DNA of 64,000 nucleotides, from positions 62,001 through 126,000 of the forward strand of contig QQUA01000016.1 in NCBI GenBank assembly GCA_008501825.1, read 5' to 3'. Below the pieces are notes generated by a model. The model worked only from the letters and a program-made list of their open reading frames with translations. It was not told where the DNA came from and did no database searches. Numbering within the stretch: position 1 is the stretch's first letter; each line of letters opens with the position of its first letter. Shown piece after piece: positions 44,046-50,647 of the stretch. The stretch comes from Planctomycetota bacterium (GTDB lineage Bacteria; Planctomycetota; UBA1135). Position numbers and translations under genes: made by a program.

Positions 44046-45862
44046 GACCTTTCCTCCAAGAAAGCCGCCAACAAGGGATAAGCCTTCGCCAGCGCCGCTT
44101 GCAAAGACTGCAAATAGGCGCCTTGTTGGTCCCGGCGACTGGCTTCCACCTGCTCCGCGTTTTGATTGAGCAACTCGGCGACTTCCAACGCTGCCGGTTC
44201 AATGTCGGTTTGGGGGTACGAAGCCGCCAAACTCCTGGCCGCCTTTTCCACCCGGCGCATGTCCAAAACCGATTCCAGGAACAAAGCTTCGCTCATCTCC
44301 ACTTGCAGGTCTTTGAGCCGTTGCCGTCCTTCCACCATGATCTGGCGCCGGAAGTCCAAAGCCTTTTCCACTTCCTCTTCCTTCAAAGGCCAATCCCGCA
44401 ACAAATCGGAAGTGGCTTGAAGCAAAGTGGCGTGATCTCCGCTTCGGGCGGCGGATTCAATTCTCAAAGCCAACGTCGCCGCTTGTTCCAAAGCGTGATT
44501 CAAATTCCAACGCAGGTGCAATTGGCCAAGGTCACTAAGCCGGACGCTGCGGTCGGCACCCCGGACCCGCAAGGTGGAATCTCCTCGCAATTCCAAGCGC
44601 AAACCTTGACCGCCCAACAGCAAGCCCGGAGAATTTTCCACTTGCAAGCCGGGAGAAGGAACCGAAGGCCCGCCTTCACCCAACACCAAAAACGGACCGG
44701 ATGCAATCATGGCTTCCGAGGCTTGGACTTCCAACCAAGCCTGATCCCCGCCTTGGTTTTGGAAACTCAAACCGTCTTCACCGGCTTGCCAGGTGGCGCC
44801 GAAGCCCCGGACTTCCACCAACCATTGATCGCGCAATTGATAGCGGAGGTTGCCGCCGAATTGGACCGTCCGGCGACTGCCGCTGGAATTTTCTTGGGGC
44901 TTGGCTTCGCTCTCCACCACCTTGAGGCTCTGAAGGCTGCCTTCGCCCTCGAACCACAAACGCAGTTGAAACCAATCGGCTTGTTCGGGCAGGGCCAACA
45001 CCGCCGGCCCGGAGCCCAAGGGTTCCGAACACCAAGTGCCCAAAGCTTGTTCCTGATCGTCCTGACCCCAGGAAACGGCGGCCACGGCTTGCAAATCGCC
45101 TTGGACTTGGGCGCTGAACTCCAAACCCGACTCTTCCATGGGAAAGGAAGGAGCCAAACTGGCTTGTTGCCGGTTCCCTTTACCCACCACCAAGCAATTG
45201 CCGGAAAAACTCAGGCCGGAGGAAAGGCTCCAAAGCGCTTGGCTGTCTTCGCTGAAGGCGCCGTGGTTGTCAATCAGGTCCGCCACCTGAGTCACCGGCC
45301 CGCCGGCGGCGGAGGGAGAGGTTCCAGCCGTGGTTTCGGGCGCCTCTTCCTTATTTAAAAACCACCAAGTCCCGCCGGCGGCGGCTCCCACCACGATCAC
45401 CAAAAGGGCGATCATGCCTAGGCCGCTCCGTCGCTTGCCGGACATGGCTTCTTGCACGGCCCGGGCGTGGATGGCGGCGTCTTCGCTACCGGCACCGGCG
45501 AGCTGGGGTTCGGCCGCGGCGGTCGGGTCGCCAGCTCCCCCGGAAGAATCTTCGTCCAAAAGGACGATGTCCTCCTCGGCCAGGAGCTTGACTTTGAGGT
45601 TGCCGAGGCGCAGTTCGCTGCCGGAAAACCATTCGCCTTCAGTCACCTTCATTCCGCCGGCCCAAGTGCCGTTGGTGGAACCGAGGTCCTTGAAGCGAAC
45701 GCTTCCCTGGTCAGTGATTTGCAGCTCCAGGTGACGCCCGGAGACAGTATCCGCTTGAATGCGGAGGTCGGCGGAAGGGTGGCGACCGCAAACGTGGCGG
45801 CCGGGGCCAAGTTCGGCCACGCGGCCGGCCTCTGGGCCGCCGAGGATTTGGATTCGGACCAT
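44042..45862 (-). CDS. FHA-domain membrane protein heading the pseudopilin operon
   Basis: ATG 45862 is used (606 aa); the track ORF extends into upstream noncoding sequence. Residues 1-95 are a forkhead-associated phosphothreonine-binding domain (GRHPSADLRIQADTVSGRHLELQI, FKDLGSTNGTWAGG). A membrane helix follows near residues 150-170 (LGMIALLVIVVGAAAGGTWWFLN), then a large beta-rich extracytoplasmic part with a lectin-like segment and a helical C-terminus (EVEKALDFRRQIMVEGRQRLKDLQ). FHA domains imply control by Ser/Thr kinases. As first gene of the operon it may couple phosphorylation signals to pseudopilus assembly. Confidence 0.8.
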   Translation of the reverse strand: MVRIQILGGPEAGRVAELGPGRHVCGRHPSADLRIQADTVSGRHLELQITDQGSVRFKDLGSTNGTWAGGMKVTEGEWFSGSELRLGNLKVKLLAEEDIVLLDEDSSGGAGDPTAAAEPQLAGAGSEDAAIHARAVQEAMSGKRRSGLGMIALLVIVVGAAAGGTWWFLNKEEAPETTAGTSPSAAGGPVTQVADLIDNHGAFSEDSQALWSLSSGLSFSGNCLVVGKGNRQQASLAPSFPMEESGLEFSAQVQGDLQAVAAVSWGQDDQEQALGTWCSEPLGSGPAVLALPEQADWFQLRLWFEGEGSLQSLKVVESEAKPQENSSGSRRTVQFGGNLRYQLRDQWLVEVRGFGATWQAGEDGLSFQNQGGDQAWLEVQASEAMIASGPFLVLGEGGPSVPSPGLQVENSPGLLLGGQGLRLELRGDSTLRVRGADRSVRLSDLGQLHLRWNLNHALEQAATLALRIESAARSGDHATLLQATSDLLRDWPLKEEEVEKALDFRRQIMVEGRQRLKDLQVEMSEALFLESVLDMRRVEKAARSLAASYPQTDIEPAALEVAELLNQNAEQVEASRRDQQGAYLQSLQAALAKAYPLLAAFLEERS

Positions 45863-45989
45863 GCGTGCAGGAGGGTTCTGCAAACGATGCTGAACGTGGA
45901 TGAAGTCTAAGGAGCCGCATCCAGCCCGGCAACGCGGAGACCCCACATCCCATCCGGCCTGCGCACGGGTCCCCCAAACGGAAGCGGCG

Positions 45990-47402
45990 CTAAGCCGCCG
46001 TCCCAGGGGGAAGGAGCAAGGCGAGGAGGTACAGGGGGAGGACCAAGACCCAAAGGGCGATGGCCCAGCCGAAGATAGTTCGAGCCCGGGTCTTAGTTAC
46101 TGAGAGAAGCGGCAGCGCCCAGAAAGGTTGGAGCAAATTGGTCCATTCATCCCCGTAAGCGGTAGCCAGGACCGCCGCCGCCGGGCTTTCGCCCAGGCGT
46201 TCCGCCCCGGCCAGGACCACCGGACCTTGCAAAGCCCATTGCCCGCCGCCGGAAGGGACCACCAAATTGACCAAGCCAGCGACGGCGAAACAGCCGCAAC
46301 GATAGACCGGGCCCAACCAGGCCGTCCCACCGGCAAGCTTTTCGGTCGCGGAGGCCGCGGCATGGGCCAGATCGGTCACCAAGCCACTTTCTTGCAGCAC
46401 TCCCATGGCGGCGAAATACAACGGAAACTGCAACAAAATGCCGGCGCTCTGGCCGGCTCCCCGCCGAAAGGCTCGGCTCAACGAATTCCAGTCGGGATGA
46501 AGAGCGATGCCCATGGTCAGAAAAAGGAACAGGACGGCGTTGAGATCGACGCCCCCATGGCCACGAAACCAGGCCGGTAGCAGCACCAGGCCCCAAACCG
46601 CAGGCAGCCAGAGCAGCCAAGCCCGCCGGGTCCAGCGGTGGAAGGTCGATGGCGCCGCAGCCTCGCCTTCGGACTCGGTGGTTTTGCAGTCGGATGAGGG
46701 GGCTTGGGCTGGGAGAAGCTCCTGATCGAAGTCGGGAATCGGTTGAGGTCCTGCCCGGTGGGCCATCCGCCCTAACAACCAGGGAAGGATCAGGAGCAAA
46801 GCCAGGGAAAGCCCGAGGTTGTTCCAGGAAAAGATGGTTTGGGATATCGGAATCGCGCCCACCAGCTCGGCTTGCGGGTGATCCGCCTGAGCCACCAGCA
46901 ACGGAGCGCTGCCGGAAAGGCCGCCGTGCCAGAGCAGGAATCCGCCATAGGCGGCGGCGACCACCAGGCCAAAGGGCAAGGCTTGTTGGCGGCGCCGGGC
47001 TTCGCGGCCGATTTCCCTGGCCAGGAAAGCGCCCCCCATCAACCCCAAGCCCCAATGCAGCCAGCTCAACAAGGCGGCAGTGAAAGCGGTCAAACGCACC
47101 GCCCCGGCCGGGCTTTGCCAGCAACCGGCCAGGCGGCGGATGCCTTGGGCGACCCAGGGTGCCTCGACCAAAACCGAGCCGGTGGCCAGCATGAAGGCCA
47201 TTTGAAAGGCGAAAGCCAGCCAGCGCGGGGCCCAAAGTCCCTGATACCAAGCCTCCGCCAAGCCCCCGACGGCGCTCCACTCTCCAAGCGCCATCCAGGC
47301 GACCGCCAGCACCACCAAGTTCAAGGCAGCCGCCAAAACCAGAGGTTCCGGGACCCAACGTTCCGCCCACCGAGCGCAACTCGCTCCAAAGCTTTGCAAC
47401 AT
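45990..47402 (-). CDS. short-chain fatty acid transporter, AtoE family
   Basis: The 470-aa polytopic protein matches the AtoE/short-chain fatty acid transporter family (PF02667). It has ERWVPEPLVLAAALNLVVLAVAWMALG, a glycine-rich GLGLMGGAFLAREIGR stretch, VVPSGGGQWALQGPVVL and DEWTNLLQPFWALPLL, which I recognise as conserved. It would import short-chain fatty acids such as acetoacetate or butyrate. It stands alone between the FHA gene and the arylsulfotransferase-like gene. AGGA lies 4-5 nt before ATG and is part of a small hairpin (47403-47420). Confidence 0.85.
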   Translation of the reverse strand: MLQSFGASCARWAERWVPEPLVLAAALNLVVLAVAWMALGEWSAVGGLAEAWYQGLWAPRWLAFAFQMAFMLATGSVLVEAPWVAQGIRRLAGCWQSPAGAVRLTAFTAALLSWLHWGLGLMGGAFLAREIGREARRRQQALPFGLVVAAAYGGFLLWHGGLSGSAPLLVAQADHPQAELVGAIPISQTIFSWNNLGLSLALLLILPWLLGRMAHRAGPQPIPDFDQELLPAQAPSSDCKTTESEGEAAAPSTFHRWTRRAWLLWLPAVWGLVLLPAWFRGHGGVDLNAVLFLFLTMGIALHPDWNSLSRAFRRGAGQSAGILLQFPLYFAAMGVLQESGLVTDLAHAAASATEKLAGGTAWLGPVYRCGCFAVAGLVNLVVPSGGGQWALQGPVVLAGAERLGESPAAAVLATAYGDEWTNLLQPFWALPLLSVTKTRARTIFGWAIALWVLVLPLYLLALLLPPGTAA

Positions 47403-47420
47403 GATCCTGTACCCAGGATC
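47403..47420 (-). promoter_or_regulatory. hairpin over the atoE-family ribosome binding site
   Basis: GATCCT-GGGTAC-AGGATC forms a 6-bp stem ending exactly at the ATG of the transporter gene. The AGGA of the second arm is the only plausible Shine-Dalgarno sequence, so folding would hide it. This could be a simple translational control element or chance. Confidence 0.3.
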
Positions 47421-47477
47421 CTAGCCCGGAGGATGGAAAGGGTGAATGCCGGCTCCGCCGGGTCACTGGGGTTTCCG

Positions 47478-48662
47478 TCACCTGGGCTTCCAGGAATAAG
47501 GCACTCGATAGGCGCGATAGACCCGATGGTCGAAGCCAAGGCCGACCGGCACGTTGTAGGGCGACATGTATTCCCAAACAACGTTCCCAGCCGGATCCAC
47601 CTCGAACAGCCGCCCTTTTACCGCCGAACAAATCAAGGTGTTGCCGTTGGGAAGACGTTGCGCCCCGCCCATATAACTGGACCAGAAACGGTGGTCTTCT
47701 TGGTACGACCAGACGATGTTTCCGGTGGACGGATCAATTTCGATCACCCTGGAGTGGTTCGGAGATTGGTGTTGGTGGGCGTAGCCGAAACCGGCTCCAT
47801 TGTCGAAAACCAAGATGTTTCCGGCGCCCGGAAAGCCCGGCTCGATCATGTGGGGCCAGTGCTGGCCATGAGTGAGATGACTCTCATCCGCTCCCAATCG
47901 CCACAGGATGGTGCCACTGGATCGGTCAAGAACCAGGATGGTATTGAGGTTGCGGAAGCCAACGATCAAGTTGCCTTCGGCAAAGGCTGTATGTGTATGG
48001 TCGTTCGAAGGAATCTCGTCTACCGAGTTGATGTGGGCCCAATCGCCGGCGTCTCTGGCAATGATGTCCTTTTGCGCTTGCGACAAGCCTAACTCATCGA
48101 AATGCCTCCAGGCTTCCCAGACCCAAACCACGGAACCGTTCGGCGCCACCTCGATCAGGAAATCGTCGATGATCGTTTTCGAAGAAATGGATGGAACGAC
48201 GATCTCCTGGGACCCCATCAACATGGTATTGCCATTGGTCAGTCGTTCGCTGTCATGATGCAGAACGGTGGTTTGAGGAACCTCCGGAGGAAGGGACCAT
48301 GTCCACAACACGTTGCCGTCGAAATCCAGTTCGCCAATCGTTCGGGCGAAGTAATAGATTCCCGGCCCCGTGCCGGTGTAAGCCAAAATGGATCCTGATT
48401 CCAGCGGATCGACGGTGTGAAGAGAAAAACCCGCAACGGGACTTTCCCAGCTATGGACCTCCGTGCCTTCCATGTCGATCATGACAACCCTGGAGGGAAT
48501 CTCCATGGTGGTAAAGATGGTGTAGCCATCGTAAGTGGACCCTTGCTGCCAAACGGTCGTGCCCTTCGGATAAACCGACTGAGCTTGTAATCCGGCAATG
48601 AAGACCAAAGATGCAAGGCTAGCGAGAAGAGAGCGCCACATGAGTGAACACGTTGAGTTCAA
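47478..48662 (-). CDS. exported arylsulfotransferase-like beta-propeller protein
   Basis: The 394-aa protein has a signal peptide (MWRSLLASLASLVFIAGLQAQS). Repeated blade-like motifs follow: IDMEGTEVHSWESP, LDFDGNVLWTWSLP, VLDRSSGTILWRLG, IDPSTGNIVWSYQ, VDPAGNVVWEY. With conserved histidines (NDHTHTAF, HGQHWPHMI, YAHQHQSPNHSRVIEI) this is the pattern of aryl-sulfate sulfotransferase-type six-bladed propellers. Whether it transfers sulfate is unproven. The track start is a TTG; ATG 48641 gives the cleaner signal peptide. A sulfatase lies about 10 kb away, hinting at sulfated substrates. Confidence 0.75.
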   Translation of the reverse strand: MNSTCSLMWRSLLASLASLVFIAGLQAQSVYPKGTTVWQQGSTYDGYTIFTTMEIPSRVVMIDMEGTEVHSWESPVAGFSLHTVDPLESGSILAYTGTGPGIYYFARTIGELDFDGNVLWTWSLPPEVPQTTVLHHDSERLTNGNTMLMGSQEIVVPSISSKTIIDDFLIEVAPNGSVVWVWEAWRHFDELGLSQAQKDIIARDAGDWAHINSVDEIPSNDHTHTAFAEGNLIVGFRNLNTILVLDRSSGTILWRLGADESHLTHGQHWPHMIEPGFPGAGNILVFDNGAGFGYAHQHQSPNHSRVIEIDPSTGNIVWSYQEDHRFWSSYMGGAQRLPNGNTLICSAVKGRLFEVDPAGNVVWEYMSPYNVPVGLGFDHRVYRAYRVPYSWKPR

Positions 48663-49127
48663 GTTAACGATTTTGGATGCAGTCTTTAACCTCGGCAGTG
48701 CTCATGCACCGCTCGGGTTTCCTTTGGCATAGTCCTGCAAAAGCTCTAACGGAAAGTTAGTCTTTCCTTTTTGGTGAGGTCATCGCTCCACTTTCCGATA
48801 GAGGCGGACCTGCCATTTATTCCTAAAGTGGGAGTCTGTCTCTTTAGTTGGTTTCGATTTTTGTCATGAATTTAAAGAAGCGATGGTCAGCAATCGAGGT
48901 GAAGAACTGAGTCGGCCGAAACAAAGAAGTAGCATTCATTTCTTCATGGCAGTGCTCCAACGTGGGGAACGAATGCATTCCTCCCCTGATTGAAGTGGTC
49001 CCGCCAAGCCGCACCGGGTCAGAAAATTGTCGAAAAACCGGAGGCTATTCCCCTGGTTTCCTTTATGTCCACCGAATCTTCACCTTAGATCGTTCAAATA
49101 TTTAGCGTTTTCCGGACGATTATCTGG
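48663..49127. other. intergenic stretch, no gene seen
   Basis: These 465 bases lie upstream of the arylsulfotransferase-like gene and a doubtful small ORF. They are lower in GC than the neighbours and must contain the promoter of the minus-strand gene. I see only a short CTAAC-GGAAA-GTTAG hairpin (48746-48760), too small to be an attC site, and no convincing ORF or terminator. Confidence 0.6.
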
Positions 49128-49499
49128 GTGTCTCCTCCCTCGCCGGTCGTTTTGAAGAGGTCGGCTAAGAAAAATCAAAAAGTGAAAAGTCAGTCAAGTT
49201 ACCCATTCTTCCTCGTGTTTCGACGAGACAATTACTCTTGCTTTCCCCTGGCCATTGACATTTCTGAGCAGGAAGCTTTATCCAGAGCCAACGAAAAAGC
49301 CAATCGAATCGGTTTCAACTTCGTGCTTGAAGTCCACCGAGTCCGCCTCTCCGAGGCTGAACCTGAAACGGATTCCCGAGAGTCGATCGTGGTTCGGGCC
49401 AGTCAGTTTCCCTTGCCTCAGGACATGCCCTTTGCCGTAGGCAGGGGGGAGCTACAAGGGGAGCCAACGAGAACTTCATCCCCCGCTTGGGAAAAATAA
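49128..49499 (+). CDS. possible small hypothetical protein
   Basis: A GTG-started plus-strand ORF of 123 aa. Its middle reads like a real folded protein (YPFFLVFRRDNYSCFPLAIDISEQEALSRANEKANRIGFNFVLEV), while both ends look unstructured. No ribosome binding site or family was recognised. It is the only plus-strand candidate right of ftsY and sits next to decayed sequence, so it may be a remnant. Confidence 0.35.
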   Translation: MSPPSPVVLKRSAKKNQKVKSQSSYPFFLVFRRDNYSCFPLAIDISEQEALSRANEKANRIGFNFVLEVHRVRLSEAEPETDSRESIVVRASQFPLPQDMPFAVGRGELQGEPTRTSSPAWEK

Positions 49500-49555
49500 G
49501 CTCCTTATCGAAAATCTTCCTATTCGTCTTTTCTAACCCGGATTCATCCGCGATT

Positions 49556-49672
49556 CAGGGAAGGACGTCCAACGGAACGGCGTTAATTGCCGAGTGGACC
49601 AAGCCCTCGGGGTCAAGGTCACCGTCGGCTGCACCGGCCTGGTATGCGATGGGTCGTGCGCCCAGCCATTGA
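49556..49672 (-). pseudogene. remnant of an FG-GAP gene 3' end
   Basis: About 64 nt here (49558-49622) match the last codons of the FG-GAP gene at 56112-56178, roughly 52 of 60 positions with one gap, same strand. Read in one frame it gives a short tail ending EGLVHSAINAVPLDVLP then stop, compared with EGLVNLASNAVPLDVLP in the intact gene. That frame runs into a stop after about 40 codons, so only the end of the gene survives. Confidence 0.55.
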
Positions 49673-49834
49673 TCTCATCGAAAAACTCGTCACGTTCCAC
49701 CGGGGCTCCGCACGACCATTGCGAGACACCTTGCCTCGTCCGACGCGATCGCTACGCATTTCTACCGGACCGATCGTGCCAAGTGTCACTTGTCCGTTTC
49801 CGTTGAGCAGGTTGGCGATGCAGTCCAGCTTCAT
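49630..49834 (-). pseudogene. decayed small cassette gene
   Basis: On the minus strand a good ribosome binding site (GGAGGAAG) precedes ATG 49834 and MKLDCIANLLNGNGQVTLGTIGPVEM. Continuing in that frame the sequence loses sense, but a shifted frame continues VAIASDEARCLAMVVRSPGG and another DEFFDEINGW. This looks like one small protein broken by frameshifts and a deletion. It sits directly downstream of a degenerate attC, where a cassette gene would be. No function can be given. Confidence 0.45.
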
Positions 49835-49851
49835 CAGGTGCTTCCTCCACC

Positions 49852-49901
49852 GGCATAGGGTCTCGCGCTTCAGCCGCGGGCGGTGGTGGCGCTAGTTGGC
49901 C
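49852..49901 (-). other. attC-like site A1 (degenerate)
   Basis: Starts with GGCCAAC just after the stop of the 201-aa gene. It contains TAGCGCC and GAAGCGCGAG arms and ends ACCCTATGCC where GTTATGC-type sequence is expected. The left core is good and the right core is mutated. A cassette boundary is inferred here. Confidence 0.5.
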
Positions 49902-49902
49902 A

Positions 49903-50508
49903 TCACGTTTTGACGCTCTCCCAAACAGCCGCCAGGTACGCGATTTCACCTCGAAGTACGGCATCGAGGTCCGGAATCGGCACGGTCGGGGCAATGAGCT
50001 TTCCGTTTCTCACGTCCAAGACACACATCGTCGTTCCAGCGGGTGCCGACGCTCGAAGCGCCTTGTCCATTAAATGCGTAATCACATCCACACGTGGCTT
50101 CGATAGCTTATCCGCTTTGAAATACAGCTTGATGACGTGGGGCTTGCCATCAACTCTGAGGCCAAGCTCAGGATTGACGCGGATGGACACATCGCCTTCG
50201 GAGTAGGCCTCCCTAGGAGGAGCGAACCAGCTGAGTGGCTTCTTGCCCCACCACTTCTTGTAGCCCTTGATGGCGTCTGCGTAGTGCCCCTTCTTCTTCG
50301 CGTCGGTGATGTCACCGACATGCTTCGCCAACTGGCTTTTCGCGTCGCCGGCGGCATGACAGGAAACGATTCCTTCGCGAAGGCGCTTGTAGAAGTCGAA
50401 CGCCGGCTCGTACTCGGGCCGGAGCTTGAACCGCCTCACCTTCGTCAACTTCGAGGTTCCGCCTGCGGACGCGAAGTCAACGAAGTCCGTTAGCGAAAGC
50501 TCCGGCAT
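49903..50508 (-). CDS. cassette gene, 201-aa protein of unknown function
   Basis: A single-gene cassette: the attC upstream ends GTTGGCC, and ATG 50508 follows about 20 nt later behind GGAGG. The protein starts MPELSLTDFVDFASAGGTSKLTKVRRFK, with Lys/Arg-rich helices (AKHVGDITDAKKKGHYADAIKGYKKWWGKK). The second half is beta-rich (VSIRVNPELGLRVDGKPHVIKLYFK ... VDVITHLMDKALRASA ... MCVLDVRNGKLI). No enzyme motif is visible. It lies next to the SMC-like ATPase cassette on the same strand. It could act with it or be independent; adjacency in a cassette array is weak evidence. Confidence 0.75.
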   Translation of the reverse strand: MPELSLTDFVDFASAGGTSKLTKVRRFKLRPEYEPAFDFYKRLREGIVSCHAAGDAKSQLAKHVGDITDAKKKGHYADAIKGYKKWWGKKPLSWFAPPREAYSEGDVSIRVNPELGLRVDGKPHVIKLYFKADKLSKPRVDVITHLMDKALRASAPAGTTMCVLDVRNGKLIAPTVPIPDLDAVLRGEIAYLAAVWESVKT

Positions 50509-50527
50509 TGGGAACCTCCTTCTGCAT

Positions 50528-50589
50528 GGCCAACGCCATCGGTATTAGCGGCTGCGCGCAGCACCGTCCGCTGTATGCTGTTTTTAGGT
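50528..50589 (-). other. attC-like site A2
   Basis: Imperfect palindrome from ACCTAAAAAC to GTTGGCC on the minus strand, with inner arms AGCGGAC and GCCGCT around a GCGCGC core. It separates the SMC-like ATPase gene from the 201-aa gene. Confidence 0.65.
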
Positions 50590-50647
50590 GGCCGAAGAGG
50601 ACCTTGAGACATTTGAGTGTGCATTGAGTACGCCCCCGCACCGGCGG

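Noticed and set aside
44099-45358. 419-aa plus ORF
   Set aside because: Antisense to the FHA gene; no independent evidence.
46147-47631. 494-aa minus ORF overlapping the AtoE-family gene
   Set aside because: Arg/Gly-rich shadow in another frame of the transporter gene.
48746-48760. CTAAC-GGAAA-GTTAG palindrome as an attC site
   Set aside because: Far too short, without inner arms or an associated cassette gene.
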